A DNA stretch of 64,000 nucleotides from Bacteroidetes bacterium 2013_40CM_41_45 (GCA_002215675.1 NGFH01000005.1:124001-188000), one strand, 5' to 3'. Shown: positions 52,544 to 61,766, counted from the first letter of the stretch. Made by a program: numbers and translations. The notes: a model not told the origin generated them from the letters alone.

Positions 52544-52957
52544 ATGGTTTATATTACAAGAAAAGAAACTTTTACGGCAGCGCATAAGTTGTTTCGCGAG
52601 GGATGGAGCAACGAAAAGAACCTTGAAGTGTTTGGCAAATGCGCCAACCCCAACTGGCACGGGCATAATTATACCCTGCTGGTAACGGTGAAGGGAGAAA
52701 AAAGCCCTGAGACCGGTTTTGTGGCTAACCTTTCTGATATGAGCAAAATCATCATGGAAAAAGTCATTAATAAAGTCGACCACAAAAACCTGAACCTTGA
52801 CGTTGATTTTATGAAAGATAAATTATCCACCACCGAGATACTTGCCGAAGAAATCTGGCGCCAGATTGAAAAACCCATCAATGCGCTGGGCTGCAAGCTG
52901 CATTGCGTAAAAGTTCAGGAAACAGAAAAAAATTACGTTGAATACTTTGGGGAGTAA
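52544..52957 (+). CDS. queD: 6-carboxy-tetrahydropterin synthase / 6-pyruvoyl-tetrahydropterin synthase family
   Basis: 137 residues from ATG 52544. Zinc His residues lie in FTAAHKLF and NWHGHNYTL, the catalytic Cys in FGKCANPNWHGH, and the C-terminal VQETEKNYVEYF glutamate binds the pterin. QueD makes 6-carboxy-tetrahydropterin for queuosine; PTPS makes tetrahydrobiopterin precursors. folE, the enzyme that supplies the substrate, lies just downstream, with the S23-family gene inserted between, so the two probably work in one pathway. Confidence 0.85.
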   Translation: MVYITRKETFTAAHKLFREGWSNEKNLEVFGKCANPNWHGHNYTLLVTVKGEKSPETGFVANLSDMSKIIMEKVINKVDHKNLNLDVDFMKDKLSTTEILAEEIWRQIEKPINALGCKLHCVKVQETEKNYVEYFGE

Positions 52958-52985
52958 ATCAGAAATTCGAATATCGAAATACGAA
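52958..52985 (-). repeat. Left inverted arm of the S23 element, TTCNNAN heptamers x4
   Basis: Read on the minus strand: TTCGTAT, TTCGATA, TTCGAAT, TTCTGAT. 25 bp (52961-52985) match the reverse complement of 53406-53430 with 3 mismatches, so the two arms can pair around the S23 gene. Confidence 0.75.
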
Positions 52986-53015
52986 AGAAAAATGAAATTT
53001 TAAATTCAAAGAAAA

Positions 53016-53393
53016 ATGTCTGACGAGGAAAAACCTGACAAACCTGTCTATGACCTTGAAGAAAGAACATTGATTTTTGCGCAACGAGTTCGTAAGCTGA
53101 TTAAACAAGTTCCTAAAACAGTTTCTAACATCGAAGATTCAAAACAATTATCCCGCGCTTCGGCTTCGGTTGGAGCAAACTACATTGAGGCAAACGAATC
53201 GTTAGGTAAAAAGGATTTTTTAATGCATGTTAAAATTTCAAGGAAAGAATCAAAAGAAACACGATTCTTTTTAAAATTAATTGATATTCCTGACTCAATT
53301 GAAATCGAAAGAAAGTTCCTAATCCAGGAATCTACAGAATTGATGAATATATTTGGAGCGATATACAGGAAATCAGAAAATAATAATTCTTAA
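53016..53393 (+). CDS. Four-helix-bundle protein of the 23S rRNA intervening-sequence (S23) family
   Basis: 125 residues, all helical: [20 protein letters not shown], then [18 protein letters not shown] (the family signature, Q-L-x-R-A-x-x-S-x-x-x-N-x-x-E), [22 protein letters not shown]. This family was first found inside intervening sequences of 23S rRNA genes; its role is unknown. Here it lies between two pterin genes and is enclosed by inverted arms made of 7-bp repeats (52958-52985, 53406-53433). The unit of about 476 bp resembles an intervening-sequence element that has moved to a protein-gene spacer. Confidence 0.85.
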   Translation: MSDEEKPDKPVYDLEERTLIFAQRVRKLIKQVPKTVSNIEDSKQLSRASASVGANYIEANESLGKKDFLMHVKISRKESKETRFFLKLIDIPDSIEIERKFLIQESTELMNIFGAIYRKSENNNS

Positions 53394-53405
53394 TTTATAT
53401 CTTGC

Positions 53406-53433
53406 TTCGGATTTCGAAATTCGGATTTCTAAT
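53406..53433 (+). repeat. Right inverted arm of the S23 element, TTCNNAN heptamers x4
   Basis: Units TTCGGAT, TTCGAAA, TTCGGAT and TTCTAAT, gapless. The last unit runs into TAATTTTA (53430-53437), a near-consensus -7 box placed 8 nt before the folE start, so the arm may also supply the folE promoter. Confidence 0.75.
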
Positions 53434-53445
53434 TTTAATGTACCT

Positions 53446-54081
53446 ATGAGCATCGACAAAAAAATGTTGGAACAAAACGAGATGGACGGTTATGCCAAGA
53501 TTGACCAGTATAATCCGCGCCTCGTTAAAACGATTTCGGAGCATTATGCTTCTATTATCTCTAGCCTTGGAGAAGACATTGACCGGGACGGCTTAAAGAA
53601 AACACCGGAGCGGGTTGCCAAAGCCCTTCAGTTTCTTACGCATGGCTATGACCTTAACGCGGCGGATATTCTTAAATCGGCAATGTTTAAAGACAAATAC
53701 CAGCAAATGGTTATTGTAAAAGACATAGAAATTTATTCGCTGTGCGAACATCATCTCCTCCCCTTTTTCGGCAAAGCGCATGTGGCATATATTCCGAACG
53801 GATGTATTGTTGGCTTGAGCAAAATTGCAAGGGTGGTTGAAGTTTTTGCCAGGCGGCTGCAGGTGCAGGAGCGCCTTACTACTGAAATCCGCGACTGCAT
53901 CCAGGATACGCTGAATCCGCTGGGTGTTGCTGTGGTCATAGAAGCAAAACATCTATGTATGCTCATGCGTGGCATTCAGAAACAAAACTCTGTTGCCACT
54001 ACGTCAGCTTTTACGGGCGAATTTGAAAATGATAAAACACGCGGAGAATTTATCCGCCTTATTTCTGCCAAACTTGCATAG
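53446..54081 (+). CDS. folE: GTP cyclohydrolase I
   Basis: 211 residues from ATG 53446 (the frame is open back to 53353 over the repeat arm). Motifs: [33 protein letters not shown] with zinc Cys and His, [23 protein letters not shown], and [15 protein letters not shown] with the second zinc Cys. It opens GTP to dihydroneopterin triphosphate, feeding folate and queuosine. The queD-like gene upstream uses its product. Confidence 0.94.
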   Translation: MSIDKKMLEQNEMDGYAKIDQYNPRLVKTISEHYASIISSLGEDIDRDGLKKTPERVAKALQFLTHGYDLNAADILKSAMFKDKYQQMVIVKDIEIYSLCEHHLLPFFGKAHVAYIPNGCIVGLSKIARVVEVFARRLQVQERLTTEIRDCIQDTLNPLGVAVVIEAKHLCMLMRGIQKQNSVATTSAFTGEFENDKTRGEFIRLISAKLA

Positions 54082-54089
54082 TAACTTTG
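54082..54089 (+). promoter_or_regulatory. -7 box TAACTTTG after folE
   Basis: Perfect TAnnTTTG directly after the folE stop, 80 nt before the Bax-inhibitor gene. The leader it would create includes the heptamer array 54104-54131. Confidence 0.45.
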
Positions 54090-54103
54090 CTGGCGCGAAA
54101 TTA

Positions 54104-54131
54104 GTTATATGTTATCCGTTATAAGTTATAC
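54104..54131. repeat. Heptamer micro-array, GTTATNN x4
   Basis: Units GTTATAT, GTTATCC, GTTATAA and GTTATAC, gapless, between folE and the Bax inhibitor-1 gene. Confidence 0.7.
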
Positions 54132-54169
54132 GAATAAAAAAAACCTTAATCATAACCTCTAAACCAACA

Positions 54170-54877
54170 ATGGAAAACACATTTTCACAAACCCAACAGG
54201 CGCCCCTGGTAATGAAGCGCACATTTGTTGCCAGCGTCTTCTCATGGATGAGCGCTGCGCTAGCCATCACCGCCATTACCGCTTATATTTTCGGAACAGA
54301 TGCAAATTATCTGCGGTATTTAGTAAGCGAAACCGGATTGACCGGCTTTGGATACTTTGTCATGTTTGCTCCCATTGGCTTTGTACTACTTATGAGCTTC
54401 GGCTACCAGCGGTTGTCCGAGATGATGCTCACGGTGCTCTTCCTCGTCTACTCTGTAATTATGGGAATGAGCTTGAGCTTTATCTTTTTAGTTTATGCGC
54501 ACAGCGAGATTTACATGACCTTCGGAATATCTGCTGCTTTGTTTGGCGTAATGGCTCTTACAGGCTATACAACCAGCACAGACCTCACCAAGCTCGGTTC
54601 TATTCTTTTTATGGCGCTTATAGGAATCATTATTGCATCGCTGGTGAATATGTTTATGAAGAGTTCTTCGTTCGACTATATCATCAGCTTTATTGGTGTA
54701 ATTGTCTTTACCGGCTTAACAGCTTATGATGTACAGAAACTGAAACGCATCGGTGCGGGTGTTGAATACGGGAGTGAAGCCGCCGGCAAACTCTCCATCA
54801 TGGGTGCTCTGAATCTGTACCTTGATTTCATCAACCTCTTTCTTATGCTCCTGCGTTTGTTCGGGAACAGAAAATAA
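54170..54877 (+). CDS. Bax inhibitor-1 / YccA family membrane protein
   Basis: 235 residues with seven TM helices. Family marks are TFVASVFSWMSAALAITAITAY at the start, GYTTSTDLTKLGSILFMALIG, and FTGLTAYDVQKLKRI near residue 185, with conserved Asp residues in the last part (YLDFINLFLMLLRLFG) that gate the Ca2+/H+ leak in the BsYetJ relative. It is an inner-membrane protein. Followed by a clear terminator, so transcription ends here. Confidence 0.92.
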   Translation: MENTFSQTQQAPLVMKRTFVASVFSWMSAALAITAITAYIFGTDANYLRYLVSETGLTGFGYFVMFAPIGFVLLMSFGYQRLSEMMLTVLFLVYSVIMGMSLSFIFLVYAHSEIYMTFGISAALFGVMALTGYTTSTDLTKLGSILFMALIGIIIASLVNMFMKSSSFDYIISFIGVIVFTGLTAYDVQKLKRIGAGVEYGSEAAGKLSIMGALNLYLDFINLFLMLLRLFGNRK

Positions 54878-54905
54878 TTTGGCGGTTAATCTTCCGCAAA
54901 AAATT

Positions 54906-54931
54906 AACCCCGCTATAGTGCGGGGTTTTTT
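54906..54931 (+). terminator. Intrinsic terminator after the Bax inhibitor-1 gene
   Basis: Stem AACCCCGC / GCGGGGTT (8 bp) with loop TATAGT, followed by a T-run (54926-54931). Confidence 0.9.
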
Positions 54932-54949
54932 ATTTTGGGTTGAGTAAAA

Positions 54950-55714
54950 TCATTCGTCCTCATCGGGAAAATTTACTTCGTGAAGGTCTTTCCATTGGTT
55001 ATTCATATGAACCTCTATGCGGTAAACAGGATGTATCTCCCATGAGGATGCCCTGGTCCCGTCAGGGTTGTCAGCACAGGAAGTATGAGAAGCATCGAAA
55101 AATAATTGCCCGGTAATCCGCACCTTCAGCAAAGAGTTTTTCACTGCTTTCAGCTTATCCACATTCCAGTCGTTAGGGCGAAAATGTGGCGATATCTCCG
55201 CCGATATTCTTTTGCATTTATTGACTTCATCTTTCCTGTACGCCAGTTCTATATGTATATCATTATTCTCTGCGTCCGGATGCTTGCAATTCACTCCTTC
55301 GCCATCGCCCGTGTTGGCATATTTTACATCATTAATGTAGCCGGTGAAGCTCACACGAGTGCCTTCCCCCAATGTCTGCAAGCCGCTCCTATCTGCGGGC
55401 ACAGCCTGATAATTTCCAAACGTAATGCCGTTGGCTTTTACGCGTTGGTGCAGCTCTCTTAAGCTCATTACCGAAACCATTTTAATAGTGCCTGTTGCAC
55501 AAAAATTATTTTTGGCCGCATTCTGAAGTTCATTGGCTGCCGCATTCTTGCTCGTACCCTTGCCTTTGATGCCGCATCCATCATCAATACTATGTTTCAC
55601 AGCAATGGATTGAAACGGCAGCTCACATCCCGGAACAAACGGCATGCCAGGTTGAGCGTGCGATAGCCCGTACACAAATGCGAACAGGCATGCAATCAGG
55701 TTTTGTTTTTTCAT
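54950..55714 (-). CDS. Secreted hypothetical protein with WEIHPVY motif
   Basis: ATG 55714 starts a signal peptide (MKKQNLIACLFAFVYGLSHA), giving 254 residues; the open frame reaches 55792. The mature part has four or more Cys (PGCELPF, DDGCGIKG, NNFCATG, VNCKHPD, SCADNPDG), possibly disulfide-linked, the stretch YINDVKYANTGDGEGVNC, and RASSWEIHPVYRIEVH near the end with a very acidic tail (FPDEDE). I recall this D-x-x-x-P-x-x-S-x-W-E-I-H-P pattern in uncharacterised bacterial proteins of OB-fold look, but cannot name the family. It is convergent with the Bax inhibitor gene. Confidence 0.7.
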   Translation of the reverse strand: MKKQNLIACLFAFVYGLSHAQPGMPFVPGCELPFQSIAVKHSIDDGCGIKGKGTSKNAAANELQNAAKNNFCATGTIKMVSVMSLRELHQRVKANGITFGNYQAVPADRSGLQTLGEGTRVSFTGYINDVKYANTGDGEGVNCKHPDAENNDIHIELAYRKDEVNKCKRISAEISPHFRPNDWNVDKLKAVKNSLLKVRITGQLFFDASHTSCADNPDGTRASSWEIHPVYRIEVHMNNQWKDLHEVNFPDEDE

Positions 55715-56085
55715 TGAGGGAGTTTTATCGCACGAAGATAACCGAAGCGTCAGTTCTTTACCGGCTCGTAAACTAAAACTGTTATGCCGCACTCGTATGG
55801 TGTTGCCGATTGCAGGGAGAGATTTAATTTTTTATCGAGAGAGTTAAATATCGTCATTCCCTTTCCTATTGCCGAAGGGTTCTCTGCGCTCCTAGCATAG
55901 TCACATTATATTTTCATTTGTTCTTAACACTTAGGGATTCCTCACTTCACTTCGTTTCGTTCGGAATGACAGTGTAATGTAGAGAGCAACTTAGTCGGGC
56001 TAAAGCCCGACTATATTTGACCCTCTCCGCTATTGTCATTCCGAGTGGAGCGTAGCGGAACGAGGAATCTGCTTATTGATTACAT
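55715..56085. other. Gene-free spacer with a palindromic element
   Basis: 371 bp without a supportable gene. It contains the inverted-repeat element at 55936-56069 and nothing else I can name; the part next to 55714 should hold a promoter for the secreted protein. Confidence 0.5.
55936..56069. repeat. Inverted-repeat element with central hairpin
   Basis: Outer arms start GATTCCTC and end GAGGAATC, and continue as imperfect complements through TCGGAATGACA (55961-55971) and TGTCATTCCGA (56034-56044). Between them is a perfect 8-bp hairpin AGTCGGGC-TAAA-GCCCGACT (55993-56012). Typical of dispersed palindromic REP/MITE-like DNA. Confidence 0.7.
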
Positions 56086-56868
56086 TCACTTTTCGGGATA
56101 ATCTTCTCTAACTGGATTCTTTTTTAGACTGCTGATTAAATATTCATAAAAGTCTAAAGTATTGTCTACATATCTTCTCGATTTACCTGAAACAGATAAA
56201 TAGAATTTTTTAATCTTTTCTTTTTCATATGGTGTTGGCGAATAAGTTCTCTCTCTAAAATCAATCTTTCCATCTTTAGGCTTTGGCATTATAGAAGGCA
56301 AATTGAGCCAGAGCCAGTTTAAACAGTAATGATTTATTTTTCCATTCTTAGTCGGAGCTTTATAAGAAATCATTGTTGAATCCAAATCGAATGCCTCCCC
56401 AAAGACACCTGCATGTTTGAGCTCAATAATTTTTTTCTCTGCATTAAAATCAAAGAGAACCCCATACATTTCCAATTCTTCATGCAGTAAGTATGCATCG
56501 ATAATAGGTTGACCCACAAAAATTGAATTCTCAATATCAATTGTAATTTTTCCATAGGAAATTGCACCCTTAATAGGAATTCCAAGAGCAATACTCCGGT
56601 GCATAAATCCAATTGATGCTATAAATAAACCGGTTACATCATTAATAGAATCAGACATGGTGAATGAAAAAATTGAATCAGAAAATTGATATGATTTAAT
56701 AGTCCCAGCCGTAAATTCATCAAAAGCGGAGTGTGCGGCATTTTTTATAAATGTAATTTTATCAAGGACATAGGAATGGTCATTTCGCATGACCATATCC
56801 TTAAAACCCATTATATCAAAAAAGGCAACAAATCTATTTGCCGTCTTTTCCCATTTTGGTTTTTCCAT
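56086..56868 (-). CDS. Orphan class III nucleotidyl cyclase-like protein
   Basis: 260 residues, no signal or TM. The N-terminal 140 residues follow a class III cyclase layout: FVAFFDIMGFKDMV with D18 (first metal), YQFSDSIFSF with D64 (second metal), GIPIKGAISYGKI, and VGQPIIDAYLLHE in the place of the WGDTVNxASR helix. Compared with the two adenylate cyclases in this window, the adenine-selecting Lys is Y60 and the Asn/Arg pair is not evident. The C-terminal half is not recognised. Relatives with pyrimidine specificity occur in Pycsar anti-phage systems, but no effector gene is beside it. Locally AT-rich, next to a palindromic element, so possibly acquired. Fold assignment is by motif only. 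Confidence 0.5.
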   Translation of the reverse strand: MEKPKWEKTANRFVAFFDIMGFKDMVMRNDHSYVLDKITFIKNAAHSAFDEFTAGTIKSYQFSDSIFSFTMSDSINDVTGLFIASIGFMHRSIALGIPIKGAISYGKITIDIENSIFVGQPIIDAYLLHEELEMYGVLFDFNAEKKIIELKHAGVFGEAFDLDSTMISYKAPTKNGKINHYCLNWLWLNLPSIMPKPKDGKIDFRERTYSPTPYEKEKIKKFYLSVSGKSRRYVDNTLDFYEYLISSLKKNPVREDYPEK

Positions 56869-57002
56869 TCAAGTAATCTATTTATTCACCCACAAAACTG
56901 CAACTTATTTCCTCATTCCCTCAAAACTTTTTTCAAACCAATACTTTCTCGTAAGCAAAAAAGCAATACTTTCGCCCGCGAAAAATTAAAGTATATTCAT
57001 AA

Positions 57003-58511
<1,509 letters not shown>

Positions 58512-58512
58512 G

Positions 58513-58612
58513 TTACTAATTAACTAATCTATTACGAATGTTACGAATCGCATTAATTAAGAGTTGTAATTGTCATCATTCGTTATATTCGTAACCATTC
58601 GTTATTAGTAAG
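58513..58612. repeat. Imperfect palindrome between atpD and atpC
   Basis: The left half (TTACTAATTAACTAATC, then two TTACGAAT units) is an imperfect inverted match to the right half (two ATTCGTTAT units, ending TTATTAGTAAG). A related element lies after atpC at 58880-58975. Confidence 0.65.
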
Positions 58613-58625
58613 CATTATTGCAACC

Positions 58626-58859
58626 ATGTTATTAGAAATCATAACCCCAGACAAAAAGCTTTTCGAAGGCGAAGTGTCATCGGTAATTGTTCCGGGGAAA
58701 AATGGAAAATTCCAGATGCTGAACCGTCACGCACCGGTTATCTCGGCATTGAAGAAAGGAAAAATTAAAATCAAAACATCGCAGGGCGTTCAGCAGTTTG
58801 ATGTGAATGGCGGTGTGGTGGAAATGCAGAAGAATAAAATTATTGTTCTGGCCGAATAA
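58626..58859 (+). CDS. atpC: F1 ATP synthase epsilon subunit, short form
   Basis: 77 residues: MLLEIITPDKKLFEGEVSSV, VPGKNGKFQMLNRHAPVIS and a final VVEMQKNKIIVLAE. Only the N-terminal beta-sandwich domain is present; the C-terminal two-helix inhibitory domain of the longer (about 130-residue) form is absent, as is usual in many Bacteroidota. Inhibition by the epsilon helix is therefore unlikely. The gene lies 114 nt after atpD with a palindromic repeat in between and another behind it. Confidence 0.9.
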   Translation: MLLEIITPDKKLFEGEVSSVIVPGKNGKFQMLNRHAPVISALKKGKIKIKTSQGVQQFDVNGGVVEMQKNKIIVLAE

Positions 58860-58879
58860 GCTGGTATCTGCAAGACTGG

Positions 58880-58975
58880 ATACTAATTAACCAATCTTTT
58901 ACGAATATTACGAATTGAAGTAACACAGATAGTTGTTACTATTTGTAACATTCGTTACCCATTCGTAATTAGTAT
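58880..58975. repeat. Second copy of the atp palindromic element
   Basis: Begins ATACTAATTAACCAATC with TTACGAATATTACGAAT and ends TTCGTAATTAGTAT, paralleling 58513-58612. It ends at the stop codon of the convergent DUF4783 gene. Confidence 0.65.
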
Positions 58976-58976
58976 G

Positions 58977-59369
58977 CTACTCCGTTTCAAACCGGAGTTC
59001 CTGAATCAAATATTTTTTTCCTGACTGCCTGGCAAAATATGAAGTCCGGAAAACAGCTCCTTTAGTAGTCGTCAGGCTCCCGATACCATAAAGCGTTTCT
59101 TCTTTTGACGAGCCTTTATGAAGAATTGAAAATGTCTTGGGAGGGTTCTTAGAAAAGAAATCGCGCACAATAAGCTCTGCCTGCGTTTTGCTGTATGTGT
59201 CTTCGCGATTCATAATCGTCAGGTCAATGGTATTGCCAAAGTAAGAAGCAAGCTGTTTTGAATCACCGGCACGAATAGCGTTGCCTATGTCCTCGCAAAT
59301 GTCATTTTCGGAGAAACTGCTTGATGCAAGCAGAACAAAACACACCAGGAAGTATCTGACCAGGTTCAT
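58977..59369 (-). CDS. DUF4783 domain secreted protein
   Basis: ATG 59369 is preferred over a TTG two codons upstream; 130 residues. Signal peptide MNLVRYFLVCFVLLASSSFS. The mature part DICEDIGNAIRAGDSKQLASYFGNTIDLTI, AELIVRDFFSKNPPKTFSILHKG and SYFARQSGKKYLIQELRFE matches the DUF4783 (NTF2-like) pattern common in Bacteroidota. Function unknown; exported small alpha+beta domain. It is convergent with atpC. Confidence 0.83.
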   Translation of the reverse strand: MNLVRYFLVCFVLLASSSFSENDICEDIGNAIRAGDSKQLASYFGNTIDLTIMNREDTYSKTQAELIVRDFFSKNPPKTFSILHKGSSKEETLYGIGSLTTTKGAVFRTSYFARQSGKKYLIQELRFETE

Positions 59370-59487
59370 TTTCAATGCCTTTAAACAAAAATCAAGCCAT
59401 AGGGTTATTCAGCTTTAAATCAAATGGCGATAGTAAAAGTATAAAAAAACCCTTCTCAGCAAATCTTCCCGCTGCCCCAAATTAAAA

Positions 59488-60684
59488 CTACTTTACCACA
59501 GCTACTTTTTCGGTGGTCACCGTATTTCCGTGGCGCACAATAAGATAGTAAATCCCCCGCTCAGCTTTACTTATGTCGAAGAAATAGGTGATTGCCGGCT
59601 GTATTAATTCCTGCTCAAAAATTTTCTGCCCGAGTGAATTGACAAATGTTGCCTTGCTGTCATTGAAAGAAGATGGCGAAATAAACAACGCCAAAAATTC
59701 ATTTGCAGGATTTGGATAGACTGAAAACTTAATTTCATTTTCCAATTCATTCATACCTGTCGGGTTGTAGGTTGTAACCGATTCTGACGGAACATTATGC
59801 CCGGAGCCCGGTCCCGTGTTTCCCGGCTGCACGATTCCGTAATATGTTCCGAAAAATGTGTACGGAAATTCGGGAGTCAGCGAAGCATCAATCGTAACAA
59901 AGTAAGCGTATGTGCCCGAAGGGTATTCAGGAGTAATGCAAAATCTTCCGTTGCTTGCATCCAAATCGCCGGAGCCTGCCGAATAAACATAGTCTTCTAT
60001 ATAGCATCCTGCCGGGTAGGTTGCGTTAACATTAGGCCCGTTAGTCCTTGCGGTAGCAGTTGAAACTATATAGCTGCTTCTCATTCGTTTAATAGGGCCT
60101 GTGCCATTGGTATTTGTATAAGCATACGCGCCATATACAGGAAAGCCATCAAAGGCATAACCGATAATGGGAGAGTGCACCGTGCTATCCGTTTCGTCAT
60201 ACAAACATTTTGGGCTTACGTGGTGATGATACTCTCCATTCTGTTGCGGATGGCCAAGGCAATTATCAAATCCCGAACCTTCCCAGAAATATGCATTGCG
60301 GTTCCATACTCCCTGGTTATTGTACGACTGCCCGTCGGACACATTAAAAATGCTGACACCGTTAGACCATACCCCGATGTGGCCAAGACCCACAGCCGTT
60401 GGAGTTCCCGTATTTTGCTGAGGGCTGCGGGTAATTTTAAAAACAAAATTCTGGTTCGAAGCAATGTTGGGATTTCCCGGCCATGGACCGATGTTGTAGG
60501 CGGGAATACATGTGCAGCTTACATAAACGTTCAGCGCTGAATACTGCACCTGCTGAACATTGCTGGGAATACCGGCATAACCTGTGGCTGCGGTGGTATT
60601 TATAATCCACGAAGTAACTTCAGGGCCTTGTGAAAAGGCATTGAAGCCCGTTAACAGGAAAATAAGAGTAGTAATTTTTCTCAT
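59488..60684 (-). CDS. T9SS-secreted YHYH domain protein
   Basis: 398 residues. Signal peptide MRKITTLIFLLTGFNAFSQ. Residues about 100-290 form a YHYH-type domain: NGEYHHHVSPKCL (variant of the Y-H-Y-H motif), HSPIIGYAFDGFPVYGAYAYTN, and NGRFCITPEYPSGTYAYFVT. The C-terminus (KFSVYPNPANEFLALFI to GNTVTTEKVAVVK) is a T9SS type A sorting domain. YHYH proteins are of unknown activity; the His cluster and Asp suggest a metal site. A perfect -7 box lies 24 nt upstream (60709-60716). Confidence 0.87.
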   Translation of the reverse strand: MRKITTLIFLLTGFNAFSQGPEVTSWIINTTAATGYAGIPSNVQQVQYSALNVYVSCTCIPAYNIGPWPGNPNIASNQNFVFKITRSPQQNTGTPTAVGLGHIGVWSNGVSIFNVSDGQSYNNQGVWNRNAYFWEGSGFDNCLGHPQQNGEYHHHVSPKCLYDETDSTVHSPIIGYAFDGFPVYGAYAYTNTNGTGPIKRMRSSYIVSTATARTNGPNVNATYPAGCYIEDYVYSAGSGDLDASNGRFCITPEYPSGTYAYFVTIDASLTPEFPYTFFGTYYGIVQPGNTGPGSGHNVPSESVTTYNPTGMNELENEIKFSVYPNPANEFLALFISPSSFNDSKATFVNSLGQKIFEQELIQPAITYFFDISKAERGIYYLIVRHGNTVTTEKVAVVK

Positions 60685-60708
60685 AGTTTTTTAGTTGTAG
60701 ACAATTTT

Positions 60709-60716
60709 CAAATATA
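60709..60716 (-). promoter_or_regulatory. -7 box TATATTTG for the YHYH protein gene
   Basis: Perfect TAnnTTTG on the minus strand, 24 nt before ATG 60684 and just downstream of the terminator of the previous gene. Confidence 0.6.
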
Positions 60717-60742
60717 AAAGTTTAATAGGAAATGCTGTTAAA

Positions 60743-60775
60743 TAAAAAAAACTCCGCAGATGAGCGCGGAGTTTT
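60743..60775 (-). terminator. Intrinsic terminator after the lipoprotein gene
   Basis: On the minus strand, AAACTCCGC and GCGGAGTTT make a 9-bp perfect stem followed by a run of T (A-run at 60744-60751 on the plus strand). Confidence 0.9.
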
Positions 60776-60836
60776 TCCCAACTATTAACCAAAAAAACCA
60801 ACCAATTTTATTCCATTGATATTTAAGTAGTAGGGT

Positions 60837-61766
60837 TTAAAGATTAGCAAGTGAATCAAAAATCTGCTGGTCTGTCATCTGCGAAACATTGACGCTTACA
60901 TTTTGAGGAGAGGTAACGGTGAAATTTGTTTTCCCGAAATACGCTTTGTTTGTAATTCTCCCTATACCCACAACCGCTGCCACCGCCTGCATGCCGATAG
61001 GAATATTATGTGCTGTAACGCTCTGCTGGCTTGAAGTATTACTTACATTCATAACTGAATTTACTGAGGGGAACAATAAATAAACAGCAAGGTCAACGGG
61101 TTCTCCTCTTTCCGTATTCACTATGGGAGTTATTGCTACATCGGCCGGATTGACAATGGGAAAAACCTTGTTGACGCTCATCCATCCGTAACTCAACGAA
61201 TCAAACGAAAACGCATGTGAATTCAGAGTATCAATGACAACCGAAGACGAATCAATTATCCAGTTGATTCCATAATCTAAATCCGGTTGGCCATAATAAA
61301 CCTTCATGCCCAACATTCCGGTGTCCGAAGGCATAGCCGCACCCAAAACAGTATCAGGTTTGTATGAAACATTGTTTGCGGAAAATTCCAGGTAAAACAT
61401 ACCGCCCGATTTCAGAATTGTTCCGTTCGAAGTAGTCGGCCTATGCGAAAGCACCATACTTTTAATATCATAGATTTCCCTCATAGTAACTTTCACCACT
61501 CCCGATGGCGGAAAACCACTGTTGTCAACTAAAGAATTGGGGGCTATTCCAATTATTGTTCCGCTATCTCCCGCAATGATGTTATTTTGATCGGGATAAA
61601 TAAAAAATGTTTGCGTAGCAACACCATTCTGGTCATAAAAATCCTGAAGCGAATGATACTTTCCTGCAGGGGAAAGTTCAGTTGTTTCGAGCACATCTTT
61701 TTTACATGAACTCACTGCTATAATCATCACAACAGTTGTCAGCAGAATTATTTTACTCCTTTTCAT
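60837..61766 (-). CDS. Lipoprotein of unknown function
   Basis: 309 residues. Lipoprotein signal MKRSKIILLTTVVMIIAVSS with lipobox Cys at residue 21 (SSCKKD). The mature protein is beta-rich: AGDSGTIIGIAPNSLVDNSG, VVKVTMREIYDIKSMVLS (similar to ZU5-like lipoprotein modules with a G-T-x-x-x-x-x-P-x-x-x-L start), then a long all-beta C-terminal part (VTSPQNVSVNVSQMTDQ). No enzyme motif. Anchored in a membrane, probably the outer one. It follows the sigma/beta-barrel genes at a distance of 72 nt and has its own terminator. Confidence 0.78.
   Translation of the reverse strand: MKRSKIILLTTVVMIIAVSSCKKDVLETTELSPAGKYHSLQDFYDQNGVATQTFFIYPDQNNIIAGDSGTIIGIAPNSLVDNSGFPPSGVVKVTMREIYDIKSMVLSHRPTTSNGTILKSGGMFYLEFSANNVSYKPDTVLGAAMPSDTGMLGMKVYYGQPDLDYGINWIIDSSSVVIDTLNSHAFSFDSLSYGWMSVNKVFPIVNPADVAITPIVNTERGEPVDLAVYLLFPSVNSVMNVSNTSSQQSVTAHNIPIGMQAVAAVVGIGRITNKAYFGKTNFTVTSPQNVSVNVSQMTDQQIFDSLANL

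Noticed and set aside
56086-56868. Complete Pycsar anti-phage operon
   Set aside because: A cyclase-like gene is present, but its neighbours are a palindromic element and atpD; no effector gene is near.
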